Of a stretch of DNA of 53,719 nt, positions 6,983 to 16,257 are shown piece after piece. The DNA lies in the NCBI GenBank assembly GCA_016871775.1, contig VHCI01000009.1:1-53719 (forward strand), given 5' to 3'. The translations under genes and the position numbers were made by a program. The notes beneath the pieces were generated by a model, which saw only the letters and a program-made list of their open reading frames with translations, was not told the DNA's origin and searched no databases. The stretch comes from Verrucomicrobiota bacterium (GTDB lineage Bacteria; Verrucomicrobiota; Verrucomicrobiia; Opitutales; Opitutaceae). Numbering within the stretch: the stretch's first letter is position 1; each line of letters begins with the position of its first letter.

Positions 6983-8506
6983 TCAGGCGCCAACCGTCTT
7001 CTTAACCGCCTTGAGCTGCGCGAACTCGGGCCGGTTCTTGTAGTAGTCGTCGAGCGGGTAGCAGCCGCTGATGATGCCGTTGCGCGGCGCGGTGGTGCAC
7101 TCGCTGAAGGTCCGGCAGATCAGCCGGGGGGTGAGCGCGCCCCGCGTGGTCGTATCGGCCAGCATCTCCGGATAACTCAATACCGCGCGGCCCAGGCCCA
7201 CGAGGTCAGTCCAACCCGCGCGCACGACGTGCTGCGCCACGTGCGGCAGGTACTCCTGCAGGTAGCTGTAGGCGGTGCCCAGAACGAGGGGCGGCGTGGC
7301 CCCGGGCGTCGCCGCCGCGACTTGGCCCGCGTGGGCCTTGATCGCCCGAACCACGTTGATCTGCCGCGCCACGTCGATCAGGGGGTCGTGAGCCGGCTGG
7401 TAGCCGTCGCTCGGCGGGTAGGCCGCCGGGCGCTGGATGTGCGGGTTGTAGTAGGGCGAGCCAGCGGTAAGGTTCAGGATCTTCACCCCAAGGCGGGTCA
7501 GCAGCTCGACGAACTGGAAGGTCTCCGTCAGGTCCGGCTCCACCGGATGGTCCACGCGCACGCCAAACCCGTAGCGGTACGGCAGGCAGTGCGAGAAATC
7601 CTCCGGGATGCCCGGCCCGAGCTTGCCCGGCTCGGCCCGCGTCGGATCCGGCTTGAAGGGCACGAAGTCGAAGGCGCTGAGCCGCACGCCGACGTCGATC
7701 GGGTTCCCATCCGCCCGGATGCCCGCGATGATGTCGCGCAGGATGCGGGTGCGATTCTCGAAGCTGCCCCCGAACTTACCCGGCCGGGTGTGCGCACCAA
7801 GGAACTCGTGCAACAGGTAGCCGTGGCAATGTTTCAGGTCGACGAAGTCCGCCCCTGCCTCGCGCGCGAACCGGGCCGCCCGCACGTAGCAGGCGATCAG
7901 TTCCTCGATCTCCCCATCGGTGAACACCTGGCTGTCGCTGGTGACGTTGAACTTCCGGTCGAGGATCGGGTGGCGGTAGGCCACGCGCGGATCCATCCGT
8001 TTCTTGTCGGTCGGCTTACAGAAACGCCCCGAGTGGGTGAGTTGGAATCCGACCACAAGATCATCGGCCGTGCCGTGCCGCTCGCGGTGCGCCTGCACCA
8101 GCAGTTCCCGGATCTCCGCGAGATCGCGCCGCGTGTCCTCAAGGATCATCAGCTGGTTCGGGTTCGCGCGCCCATCAGGCCGCACCGCCATCGCCTCGCC
8201 GCCAAAGATCAACTTCGCCCCGCTCTGACCAAACCGCTGCCAGCGCCGCCGCACCTCGGCTGTCGCGTGCCCCGTGGTCGTCGCATCCCAGCCCTCCATC
8301 GGATGGATCGCCCACCGGTTGCCGATGCGCTTGCCGTTCACCAACGGCCCGTCCACCGGACGCGTCAGCGGGGACTCCGCCCCGGTCTGCAACTTGTCAT
8401 CGCACGGCAGCTCAAGACCCAGCCCAGCCACGTGGGTGCGAAAGTCGGCCACCGTCTTCAGCGAGGCGAGGCGGGTGAGCTTGAAGGGGGCGGCGGGAGC
8501 ACTCAT
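6983..8506 (-). CDS. NADH:flavin oxidoreductase (old yellow enzyme family)
   Basis: A 507-residue protein with the (beta/alpha)8 flavin-binding fold of the OYE/2,4-dienoyl-CoA reductase family. Landmarks: NRWAIHPMEGWDATTTGHAT early (FMN-binding loop), KLIFGGEAMAV, DLKHCHGYLLHEFLG (substrate/flavin His pair), GGSFENRTRILRDII, and LVGLGRAVLSYPEM (phosphate-binding end). The C-terminus retains ECTTAPRNGIISGCYPL, a small Cys-containing piece, but the full Fe-S/FAD domains of dienoyl-CoA reductases are absent. The start at 8506 (ATG, SAPAAPFKLT) is used because the upstream open frame merely runs antisense through the regulator. The gene is divergent from a GntR regulator, which probably controls it. 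Confidence 0.9.
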   Translation of the reverse strand: MSAPAAPFKLTRLASLKTVADFRTHVAGLGLELPCDDKLQTGAESPLTRPVDGPLVNGKRIGNRWAIHPMEGWDATTTGHATAEVRRRWQRFGQSGAKLIFGGEAMAVRPDGRANPNQLMILEDTRRDLAEIRELLVQAHRERHGTADDLVVGFQLTHSGRFCKPTDKKRMDPRVAYRHPILDRKFNVTSDSQVFTDGEIEELIACYVRAARFAREAGADFVDLKHCHGYLLHEFLGAHTRPGKFGGSFENRTRILRDIIAGIRADGNPIDVGVRLSAFDFVPFKPDPTRAEPGKLGPGIPEDFSHCLPYRYGFGVRVDHPVEPDLTETFQFVELLTRLGVKILNLTAGSPYYNPHIQRPAAYPPSDGYQPAHDPLIDVARQINVVRAIKAHAGQVAAATPGATPPLVLGTAYSYLQEYLPHVAQHVVRAGWTDLVGLGRAVLSYPEMLADTTTRGALTPRLICRTFSECTTAPRNGIISGCYPLDDYYKNRPEFAQLKAVKKTVGA

Positions 8507-8566
8507 GGCTGAAGGGTAAGATCCGCCCAACGGGTTAACACCTGATGCCCAAAAGGAAAGGGCGAA

Positions 8567-8581
8567 GATATATCCTATATC
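8567..8581. promoter_or_regulatory. AT-rich inverted repeat, candidate GntR operator
   Basis: GATATA-TCC-TATATC is a perfect inverted repeat with 6-bp arms. It is strikingly AT-rich in a high-GC region and sits in the 112-base gap between the divergent flavin reductase (start 8506) and the FCD-GntR gene (start 8619). FCD-GntR repressors usually bind short inverted repeats in such shared promoter regions. The same bases could also contain a -10 element. Confidence 0.55.
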
Positions 8582-8618
8582 CTTGCCTCGATCCGAAAAG
8601 GATTCTGGCCTCGCAGCG

Positions 8619-9302
8619 ATGAGAGCCAGTCTGCCCTCGATCCCGGAACGCGCCCCGACGAAGACGGAACAGGTCCACGGCTGGCTGCGGGAGTCGATCC
8701 TGACGCACGCGCTGCGTCCCGGCGAGGCGCTGAACCTCGACGAACTCGCCCGCCGCCACGGGGTAAGCCCCATCCCGGTGCGGGAGGCGGTCGCGCGGCT
8801 GACGGCGGAACGGCTGCTGGTGATCCGCCCACACCACGGCGCCCAGGTCGCGGAACTGGATGAGAACTCGGTGCACGACATCTTCGCGCTCCTGGAAGGC
8901 CTTGAGTCCGCCTCCGCCCCGCGGGTGATCGAACGGGCGGGCCCGGAGGACTTGGCGGCCCTTGAGGGCCTGCTCGGCACGCTCGACGCCGCGGTCGCGG
9001 CGGGGGAATCGGACGCTTGGGGCCGGGCGAACGCGGCCTTCCACCTGCGGCTCGCCGGGGTGGCGCAGCTCCCCCGGGTGGAGGACCAGTTGCGGCTCGC
9101 GTTCGACCATTGGGACCGGGTGCGCCGGCACTTCTTCCGCGAAGTCAATGGACTGCGACTGGGCGAGGCGCAGCGCGAGCACCGCGAGATGGTGCAGGCG
9201 GTGGCCCGCGGCGCGGCCGGGGCCCTGGAGCACGGCCTCCGGGCCCATAACCGCACCGCCCGGGCCTTCTACCTCCACGCCCTCGCCGGCAATACCGGCT
9301 GA
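8619..9302 (+). CDS. GntR-family transcriptional regulator, FCD subfamily
   Basis: A 227-residue regulator. The N-terminal winged helix-turn-helix covers about residues 12-80 (LRPGEALNLDELARRHGVS, then PIPVREAVARLTAERLL), with the usual wing HHGAQVAEL. The rest is an all-helical FCD ligand-binding domain with conserved acidic/His positions (ANAAFHLRLAG, EHREMVQAV, and H in the last helix) that normally bind a metal and a small organic acid. A TTG at 8583 would add 12 residues but would overlap the candidate operator, so the ATG at 8619 is preferred. It probably controls the divergent flavin reductase and itself. The ligand is unknown. Confidence 0.9.
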   Translation: MRASLPSIPERAPTKTEQVHGWLRESILTHALRPGEALNLDELARRHGVSPIPVREAVARLTAERLLVIRPHHGAQVAELDENSVHDIFALLEGLESASAPRVIERAGPEDLAALEGLLGTLDAAVAAGESDAWGRANAAFHLRLAGVAQLPRVEDQLRLAFDHWDRVRRHFFREVNGLRLGEAQREHREMVQAVARGAAGALEHGLRAHNRTARAFYLHALAGNTG

Positions 9303-9336
9303 ATCAGGCGGGGCAGGCCGGACCAGCCGTGACGCC

Positions 9337-10893
9337 TCAAGGCGCGAAACGCTCCATCCACGCCACCTGCGGCCAGCCTTCCCGCACGTACGGCTGCGCC
9401 GGCCCGGGCGTGCTCCGCCCGCGCTCGATGTAACCGCGCAACCGCCGCCCGAGCCGCGTCACCACCTCGGGATGCCGCGCCTCAAGGTTGGTCGCCTCCC
9501 GCGAATCCGCCTCCAGGTCGTACAACTGGAAGGCAGGCAGCCCCTCGAAACTGTCCGGCTTCAGCTGGGTCCACGGCGAGGGCGTCCGCGTCGGCCGGCC
9601 CCAACCGCCCGAACCGGGCGCCAAGATGAGCTTCCAGCGGCCCTCCCGGATCGAGAACTCCCCCTCCGACGAATGGTGCACCAGCGCCTCGCGCCCACCC
9701 GGCGCCCGCTCGCCGCCCCGCAACAGCGGCAGCAAACTCGCGCTGTCCTCCGCCACGTCCACCGGCAGTGGCACGCCCAGCGCCTCCGCCACCGTCGCGA
9801 AGAGGTCCAGATGGCCGATCACCGCGCCCGAACGGGACCCCGGGCGCGTCACTCCCGGCCAACGCACCAAAAACGGCACGCGGTGGCCGCCCTCGTAGGA
9901 ATCGGACTTCGCCCCGCGGAACCCGCCCGACGAATCGTGCCCGAGCGCCCGGTGCGACGGGATGTCCCCCGCCGGCGCGTAGCCGTTGTCTGCAGTGAAC
10001 ACGACGAGGGTGTTGCGCGCCAGGCCCAGGCGGTCGAGTTCCGCGAGAATCCGGCCGAAGTCGGCATCCACCTGCCGCACAAAGTCCCCGTACGGCGTCG
10101 GGGTGGAACCCGCGAACTCGCCCGTCGCCAAGGTCGGCGTGTGCGGGCTCGCAAGGGACACCATCGCGAAGAACGGCCGTCCGTCGCGCGCCGCCGCCCG
10201 TTCGCCGAGGAACGCCACGGTCTCCGCCGTGAGCCGCGGCTGCACATCCTCCATCTTGAAATCCGCCCCGATCGGGCCCGCCCGCCACAGCCGCGGCGCG
10301 GGACTGTCCCCCACCCGGCCGGCCGGCGCGGCAGTGACGCGGTCATCCCGCAGCCACACATACGGCGGCATATCGAGCGAAGCGCTGATGCCCAAGAACC
10401 GGTCGAAGCCGTGGGCGCGCGGCCCGCCGCCGAAGGGACGTGCCCAATCGACGTGCTCCGGCGCCGGCCCGGAACGGGGCCAGTCGAGCCCGAGGTGCCA
10501 TTTGCCGAACAAGGCCGTGGTGTAACCCTGGGCCTGAAGGAAGCCGGCGATGGTCTGGCGCCCGGGCTCGATGAGCGGCGGACTGTAGCCCTGCAACACC
10601 CCGCGCTTCAGGCGGCCGCGCCACGAGTAGCGGCCGGTGAGCAGGGTGTACCGCGTGGGGGTGCAGACGCCCGACGACGAATGGGCGTCCGAAAACACCA
10701 TCCCCTCGCGCGCCAGCCGGTCAAGGTGCGGCGTGCGCCAGAGGCTGGCGGGGTTCAGGTGCGACACGTCCCCGATGCCCATATCGTCGGCAAGGACGAG
10801 CAGGACGTTAGGGCGTTCGGGCGCCTCGGCCGAGACCGGACGAAGCCCGGCTACGCTGGCGAGGAGGACAAGGGTGGCAAGGCGGGGGCGCAT
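9337..10893 (-). CDS. Exported sulfatase (type I, Cys-type)
   Basis: A 518-residue formylglycine-dependent sulfatase. A signal peptide (residues 1-22) precedes NVLLVLADDMGIGD (metal-binding Asp pair at 36-37) and the activation signature SGVCTPTRYTLLTGRY, with Cys77 in a perfect CxPxR context for conversion to formylglycine. Further blocks include KWHLGLDW, FFAMVSLASPHTP, VFTADNGYAP (second metal site) and the C-terminal LYDLEADSREATNLEARHPE. The enzyme hydrolyses sulfate esters, probably on a polysaccharide or glycan in the periplasm or outside. It lies 11 bases after the Tat-exported protein gene and downstream of a TonB receptor, consistent with uptake and desulfation of one substrate. Confidence 0.93.
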   Translation of the reverse strand: MRPRLATLVLLASVAGLRPVSAEAPERPNVLLVLADDMGIGDVSHLNPASLWRTPHLDRLAREGMVFSDAHSSSGVCTPTRYTLLTGRYSWRGRLKRGVLQGYSPPLIEPGRQTIAGFLQAQGYTTALFGKWHLGLDWPRSGPAPEHVDWARPFGGGPRAHGFDRFLGISASLDMPPYVWLRDDRVTAAPAGRVGDSPAPRLWRAGPIGADFKMEDVQPRLTAETVAFLGERAAARDGRPFFAMVSLASPHTPTLATGEFAGSTPTPYGDFVRQVDADFGRILAELDRLGLARNTLVVFTADNGYAPAGDIPSHRALGHDSSGGFRGAKSDSYEGGHRVPFLVRWPGVTRPGSRSGAVIGHLDLFATVAEALGVPLPVDVAEDSASLLPLLRGGERAPGGREALVHHSSEGEFSIREGRWKLILAPGSGGWGRPTRTPSPWTQLKPDSFEGLPAFQLYDLEADSREATNLEARHPEVVTRLGRRLRGYIERGRSTPGPAQPYVREGWPQVAWMERFAP

Positions 10894-10904
10894 CGGGGGA
10901 AGGT

Positions 10905-12653
10905 TCAGCTGATCTTGAGCCGGGCGCGGAAGGGCGTGAGGCCGGTGAGGTACACGCTCTGGCCATCCCACTTGGGCAGGGCGCCGCGAATCTGGGTGTA
11001 GGTGTGCTCGATCTGGCCCGGGCCGAACTCGATCACATCGGAACCCAGCCGGTAACGGCCGGTGCCGGCGCGCAGCAGGTGGGCATCGGCTACGCCCGGG
11101 AGCGCCTCCACGCCCTCGAGCGTCCCACCGCGGCGGAAGGCCAGCTCGATCGCCACCGGCACGGAGTCGGTGCCGGTGAGGCTGAACTCCAGCTCAAAGC
11201 GGCCGGCCTGCTCGGTGACGGTCACGACCGCCTCCAGGCGGCAGAGGTTGCTGCGGGCGCGGATGGCGCGGCCGGTGTTGGCGAGGGTGCCGTTGGGCGC
11301 CATCTTGGTGTGCTCACCGTCGGCGATCTGCGCCGGCGAGAGCGGCTGGAAGTACGGGCCTTCAAGTTCCTGGCGGAGCACGTGGCGGCCGTCCTTCACC
11401 GTGAGCGAATCCGCGGTGAACTGGCCCTTGCCGAAGAAGGCGCTGCTGAGGCGCACGGCCTCGAGGGCGGATTCGCCCCGGCGGAACGAGAATAGGGTGG
11501 TGTTGCCCGCGAGGATGGTCCCGCTGGCGGCGCCGCGGCGGATGCGGGCGAGCTGCGAGAACGGGAATTCGCGCGCGTAGTCGGTCGGGAGCGGCGCGGA
11601 AGGGGGCAGCGGGCGCCAGAACTCCGGCTCATTGAGGAAGGAGAGCAGTTCGACGATCTGGCCGGCGGCGGTGCGCTCGATCTGGCGGGTCATCGCGGCG
11701 AAGCGGCCGTTGCCGTCGATCAGGGCCAGGTGCCGGTAGGCGTAATAATAACGGGCCATACTCCCGCGCTGGTAACGGTCCTGCCGGCGCGAGGCCTCCG
11801 TGACCACCTCACCGTCTGGGTGGATGTAATAGAGGGTCATCTCGAGGTTCTTCCGCACCGGCTCGAGCAGCGCGGGGCGATTGAGGAGCCGCGCCACGAC
11901 GACTAGGGCGCGGTCGACGATGGGCGAATAGACGGTGGTGCTCTTCTCGGTGTACTGGCCGTCGGGATCGAGGTCGATGCCCTCGGCGAGCCAGGCGTCG
12001 ATGCGCGCGACGTAGCGGGGATTTGGGTACAGGGAGTTGGCCAGCGCGAGGGCGGCGCAAACGACCCAGCGGTGGTTGGGGGTATGGACGCCGCCGGTGA
12101 CGAGCCCATCGGCGCCGCGGACCACGAAGCGGCCGAGTTCATCGGCGAGCGCGCGGTACTCCGGGGAGGGGCTGGCACGGAGGAGGGCGGTGGTGGGGCA
12201 GATGCCCTCAAGGAAGAAGGCGGTATCGGGCGGGGAGCGGAAGTTGGTCGCGTAGAGATCGACCGTGCCGTCCTCGTATTGGGCCGAGAGGAGGGCGCGG
12301 ATGGCGAGGCGGAGGGGCTCGACCAGTTCGGCAGAGCCGAAGTAACGGCCGCCGGGAGCGCAGGCGGCGGCGACAAGGGGGATGATCAGGCCTTGGGCGC
12401 CGTGGGGGGTGTGGAGGCCGTACTCGTTGACCATCCCGCCGAGCCAGCGGTGGCCGGGGCGGCGTTCCTGGCGGGCGAGGAGGCCGGAGATGCGGTCGTC
12501 GTTGGCCGCGACGAGCCCGCGGACCAATTCCACGGTGGCGGAGTCTCGTTCCGGGGGGGTGCCGGCGGCGAGGCGGGGGGTGCTGGCGACGGCGAGCGTG
12601 GCGGCGCCGGAGGCGAGGAACGTGCGGCGGGACGAGGTCGAAGGGGAAGACAT
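10905..12653 (-). CDS. Tat-exported protein of unknown function, probable alpha/alpha toroid
   Basis: A 582-residue protein with a twin-arginine signal (SSRRTFLASGAATL, Arg9-Arg10) and a cleavage site near residue 27. The first two thirds are helical with repeated aromatic/His stretches (HRWLGGMVNEYGLHTPHG, YYAYRHLALIDGNGRF) resembling the (alpha/alpha)6 barrels of polysaccharide lyases and unsaturated glycan hydrolases; the last third is beta-rich (ELEFSLTGTD, AIELAFRRGG), like the beta-sandwich of heparinase/alginate-lyase folds. I do not recognise a named family. Position between a TonB receptor and a sulfatase on one strand suggests a role in breaking down a sulfated glycan. Confidence 0.75.
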   Translation of the reverse strand: MSSPSTSSRRTFLASGAATLAVASTPRLAAGTPPERDSATVELVRGLVAANDDRISGLLARQERRPGHRWLGGMVNEYGLHTPHGAQGLIIPLVAAACAPGGRYFGSAELVEPLRLAIRALLSAQYEDGTVDLYATNFRSPPDTAFFLEGICPTTALLRASPSPEYRALADELGRFVVRGADGLVTGGVHTPNHRWVVCAALALANSLYPNPRYVARIDAWLAEGIDLDPDGQYTEKSTTVYSPIVDRALVVVARLLNRPALLEPVRKNLEMTLYYIHPDGEVVTEASRRQDRYQRGSMARYYYAYRHLALIDGNGRFAAMTRQIERTAAGQIVELLSFLNEPEFWRPLPPSAPLPTDYAREFPFSQLARIRRGAASGTILAGNTTLFSFRRGESALEAVRLSSAFFGKGQFTADSLTVKDGRHVLRQELEGPYFQPLSPAQIADGEHTKMAPNGTLANTGRAIRARSNLCRLEAVVTVTEQAGRFELEFSLTGTDSVPVAIELAFRRGGTLEGVEALPGVADAHLLRAGTGRYRLGSDVIEFGPGQIEHTYTQIRGALPKWDGQSVYLTGLTPFRARLKIS

Positions 12654-12733
12654 CGCCGCGAGCGAACCCACCGGGCCGCGCCAAGCCAAGGCAAACCAGC
12701 GGCCGCAGGGCGGAGCCATCGGGGTGCCGGCGC

Positions 12734-12761
12734 AAAAAAAGCGCGCCCACGGCGGGCGCGC
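12734..12761 (-). terminator. Rho-independent terminator of the first TonB receptor gene
   Basis: On the minus strand an 8-bp perfect stem (GCGCGCCC / GGGCGCGC, loop 5 bases) is followed by seven T residues. It begins 25 bases after the receptor's stop and ends the receptor transcript before the Tat-protein gene. The downstream genes may therefore need their own promoter or read-through. Confidence 0.9.
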
Positions 12762-12785
12762 CAGGAAGCGCGGGGACTCCGGACC

Positions 12786-15700
12786 TCAGAGGTCGAAGCC
12801 GACCGTGAAGATGAACTTCCGGGGATCGACGATGCGCCTGGCGTAGATCGAGCCATCCGGGTTCGCCGCCACCGGCTGGAGCCGGCCGTTCTCAAACACA
12901 TCGCGGATGTTCAACTGCACGTTCGCGCGGATCTTGTCGGACAGGAACCGTAGCCGGTAGCCGAACGAAACATCATAATAGAACCGCGCGGAGTCCCAGA
13001 TGGGCTTAGCCGGATCGAGCTCCAGCACCACGCCGCGGAAGTTGCCCGGCAGCTGCGACGGCGCCTTGCCGTAGAAGCCGATCGAACCCTTGTCCTCCCA
13101 GCGGACCGCACCCCCGATGCTGAAGTTGCGCATCATCCCCTCGGTGAAGGTGTAGTTCGTGACCGTGCTCCAGCGGTACTTGCGGACCTGGGTGCGGGGC
13201 TTGCCCGCGTTCGCCACCGCGAACAGGTACGGCGAGATCAGGCCGTTATAATAGGCCGTCTCCGGAATGTCGCCGCCCAGCGCGGGGATCGTGTTCCACC
13301 AGAGGCGACCCTCGTCGTCCTTGGCGGTGGTCCAGACCGGCAGGCGGGACTGCCAATAATCGAACTGCTCGGAGCCGATCCGCGCATCGATCGCGATCTG
13401 CTGGGCGCCGGTGAACTTGATCCGCCAGTTCTTGGTCGGGTTGTAGGTCGCCTCCACCTCGTAGCCCTTGGACTCGACGTCCGACAGGCCGTTGGTCTGC
13501 GGCTGGCCGTTGCCGGCGGCGAGGAACGTGGCCATCCAGTCGTCGGTCACGCCCATGATGCGGGCGGTGGCGGCGGCGGACTGCGCGGCGGTGGGGGTGA
13601 TGCCCTGCGCGGTGAAGCGGCGGTTGGAGAGCGCGAGCGCCCACGGGTAGAAGCCGTTGGCGTCGCGAATGCCGTTGTTCTCGGGGCGGCCCTCGAGGCG
13701 GAAGGTGCGGTTGCCGATCGTGCCCACCTCGCCCGCGCGGCTGCCAAGCTCGGCAACCTCGTAGCGGTTGAGCTTCACGCTCAGCTTGCCCTGCAGCGCG
13801 GTGAACATCACGCCGTAGTCCTTGCCCTCGCCTTTGGCGTTCGGGATCACGCCCTTCAGGTCCATCGCGTAACGGACGACCTGCGGGAAGAAGCTGTCGG
13901 AACGGTTGTAGTACAGGTTAAACCAGGGCAGCGGGCGCAGCACGGCGCCGTAGGTCTTGGTGTCGCCGCGCTGCGAGGCGCGGGTCGCGGCCCCGAGGGG
14001 ACCGGTCGCGTCATCCGTCCAGGGACCCCACACGCCGTAGTTGTTGTAGGAGACGAGGCCGGTGGCGGGGTTGACGGCGGCCTGGCCAGAGGTGCGCTCG
14101 CGGCGGCGGTCGCGGCGGAGGCCCACGGTGGTGATCAGGCGGTCGCGCAGGAAGTAGCTCTGGGCGGTGATGCTGAGCGTGCGCAGCTCGTTGCGGCTGC
14201 GGGTGGTGTTGGCGCGGGCCAGGTTGCCGAACCGCACGGGCTCATCGACAAAGCGGCCGGTGAGGTTGTTGAACCAGGCGACGTTCCGGGTGCCGGCAAA
14301 GTCGCTCAGCGTGTTCGGGCCGTAGTCGACGTTCTGGCCCTGGTTGTCACCGAGGTAGTAACGCAAGCCGAGCTGGTTGCCCGCCACGCGGTTGGCGCGG
14401 TCGACCCAGGGGTTGTCGCTCTCGGGCCAGTAACCGTAGGTGTAGGTGGCGCTGGAGTTGCGATTGACCTCGGCGTGGGCGGCGACGCGCTGGGTGCCGA
14501 CCCAGGAGAGCCAGCGGGGGAGACCCTGCGGCGTGAACTGGTAGGCCAGGTCGGCGTTCTGGGTATCGTAAACCTCGGGGCGCCGGTTGTCGAAGGGTCC
14601 GACCGCCTCGACGAAGGGGCGGAGGAAATTCGGGTTGGCGCGGCCGTCCAGCAGGCGCGAGTTCACATCGATGTAGACCACGGTGTCCGTGTTATCGATC
14701 ATACTGCGGCTGAAGCGGGAGAACTTCTGGTACATGAAGCCGGCGCGGGCGGCCACCAAGTGGGAAGCGGTGTTGAGGATGACCTGCTCGCCCTCGACGC
14801 GGAGGGTGGAGGCGGTGTCCTCACCATAGTTGGCGGAGACGAAGTTGGTGGTGGACCAGTCGTAGATCGACTTGTCGGTTACGGAGGGGGCGAAGAACAG
14901 CGGGTACGGGTTGGCCTTACGGCGCATTATGTCGGTGCCGGTCTGCAGGTAACGAATGTTGCTATTGTTCGTGTAGGGGGAGGGCACGCCGGTCGTGATC
15001 GGGTTGGCGGTGCGAGTGGTGGTGATCCCCTGCAGGCCGTTCCCGTCGATATAGGCCACGAGGCGGCCATAGTTGATGCCCGCCATCAGGCCCGGGGGCA
15101 GGTTCGTATTCTCATTCGCGACCGGGAACGGACCGGCGGTGCGGCCGCCGGCGTAGGAGACGAGCTGCGTGACCGGGTCGAAGGTCGGGCGGCCGGTGGC
15201 GGCCCACTCGGTGACCGTGTCGCGGGGGGTGACCGAGTTGGGGCGGCGGTAGAAGTTATCGTACTTCTCGAACGAGGCGTTGATGACCGTCTGCCGGAAG
15301 GGGCGGACCTGGATGGCGCCGAAGTAGCGGCGGATCTTCTCCTCGGCGGGCTTGCGGGTGAAGCCCTTGGACTCGTCGACCGCGGCGAAGCGGACGGCGA
15401 GCTTGTCGTTGATCAGGGGCCGGTTGAAATCGAACATCAGCCGGTGGCCGCCCCAATCGTCGAACCGCACCGAGGTGCTGGAGCTGACGCGGGTGAGGTT
15501 GGCCTTGGAGGGGACGAGGTTGATGGTGCCGGCGGCGGCACCGAGGCCGAAGAGGTTGGAATTGGGGCCGCGGGAGATTTCCACCGCGTCGAGGTTGTAC
15601 GGGTCGACGGGAATCTTGTTGTTGCTCGAAAAGTTACCGAGGGCGAGGTTGACGCCGCTGCCGCTGATCGGGCTACCAACGCCGCGGATGCGGTTGGCGG

Positions 15701-16115
15701 TAGCGGGGTCGTTGGCAGTGCCGTCGATGATGCCGCCGTTCCGGTTGGGCGTGAACTGGGTGTAGTTGCCGGTACCCTCGGTGTTCGCCTCGTAGAGGAA
15801 AATGTCGTTCAGGTCGACCACCGCCAGGTCCTGCATCTGCTGCTTGGTGACGACCGTGATGGAGGCGCCGAGGTCCTCGAGCTTCGAGTTGAGGCGGGTG
15901 CCCGAGAGGGTGTTGAGCGCCTGGTAGCCGCGGTCCGCCTCGGAAGAGACGGTGAAGGGCGAGAGCAGGATCGTCTCATCGGCCGGGCGGGTGGTGGCGG
16001 CCGGACGGGGGGCCGGGGCGGCGGGGGCCTGCTGGGCCTGGGCCGGCGCAAGGAGGCTGGCCGCGCCAAGGGCAAGCCAAAGCGCGCGGAGGGGGGTTCG
16101 GGTCGGGTTTTGCAT
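12786..16115 (-). CDS. TonB-dependent receptor 1 (Opitutus-type)
   Basis: A 1109-residue outer-membrane receptor. A signal peptide (residues 1-27) is followed by a Pro/Ala-rich linker, LSPFTVSSEADRGYQA and TLSGTRLNSKLEDLG at the plug-domain entry, and plug landmarks ITVVTKQQMQDL, VEISRGPNSNLFGLGAAAGTI. The remaining ~850 residues are amphipathic strands of a 22-strand barrel that ends in the aromatic-type C-terminus FIFTVGFDL. It imports a ligand too large or scarce for porins using the TonB-ExbBD energy system. No SusD-like lipoprotein is beside it. The gene has its own terminator. The ligand is not readable; the nearby sulfatase suggests a sulfated glycan or fragment. Confidence 0.95.
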   Translation of the reverse strand: MQNPTRTPLRALWLALGAASLLAPAQAQQAPAAPAPRPAATTRPADETILLSPFTVSSEADRGYQALNTLSGTRLNSKLEDLGASITVVTKQQMQDLAVVDLNDIFLYEANTEGTGNYTQFTPNRNGGIIDGTANDPATANRIRGVGSPISGSGVNLALGNFSSNNKIPVDPYNLDAVEISRGPNSNLFGLGAAAGTINLVPSKANLTRVSSSTSVRFDDWGGHRLMFDFNRPLINDKLAVRFAAVDESKGFTRKPAEEKIRRYFGAIQVRPFRQTVINASFEKYDNFYRRPNSVTPRDTVTEWAATGRPTFDPVTQLVSYAGGRTAGPFPVANENTNLPPGLMAGINYGRLVAYIDGNGLQGITTTRTANPITTGVPSPYTNNSNIRYLQTGTDIMRRKANPYPLFFAPSVTDKSIYDWSTTNFVSANYGEDTASTLRVEGEQVILNTASHLVAARAGFMYQKFSRFSRSMIDNTDTVVYIDVNSRLLDGRANPNFLRPFVEAVGPFDNRRPEVYDTQNADLAYQFTPQGLPRWLSWVGTQRVAAHAEVNRNSSATYTYGYWPESDNPWVDRANRVAGNQLGLRYYLGDNQGQNVDYGPNTLSDFAGTRNVAWFNNLTGRFVDEPVRFGNLARANTTRSRNELRTLSITAQSYFLRDRLITTVGLRRDRRRERTSGQAAVNPATGLVSYNNYGVWGPWTDDATGPLGAATRASQRGDTKTYGAVLRPLPWFNLYYNRSDSFFPQVVRYAMDLKGVIPNAKGEGKDYGVMFTALQGKLSVKLNRYEVAELGSRAGEVGTIGNRTFRLEGRPENNGIRDANGFYPWALALSNRRFTAQGITPTAAQSAAATARIMGVTDDWMATFLAAGNGQPQTNGLSDVESKGYEVEATYNPTKNWRIKFTGAQQIAIDARIGSEQFDYWQSRLPVWTTAKDDEGRLWWNTIPALGGDIPETAYYNGLISPYLFAVANAGKPRTQVRKYRWSTVTNYTFTEGMMRNFSIGGAVRWEDKGSIGFYGKAPSQLPGNFRGVVLELDPAKPIWDSARFYYDVSFGYRLRFLSDKIRANVQLNIRDVFENGRLQPVAANPDGSIYARRIVDPRKFIFTVGFDL

Positions 16116-16257
16116 GGTGCGGAAGGAACAGGCCAGCGCGGAGCGGCCGAGACGACCGCCCGAGAGACCAACGCTCCCCTAGGCGAACAACCGAAGCGGC
16201 GAAAGCAAAAACGCCCGCCGGAGGTCACTTGGAAACCAGCTGCAGCTGGCCCGCGGA

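Noticed and set aside
8583-8618. TTG start that adds 12 residues to the GntR regulator
   Set aside because: It overlaps the inverted repeat and the added residues are not typical; ATG at 8619 is better placed.
8507-9256. N-terminal extension of the flavin reductase reading antisense through the GntR gene
   Set aside because: The regulator is well supported on the other strand, and the ATG at 8506 gives a normal reductase start.
16236-16249. 14-bp palindrome CCAGCTGCAGCTGG
   Set aside because: Lies at the edge of a pseudogene remnant and is made of common restriction-site-like repeats; no link to a promoter could be shown.
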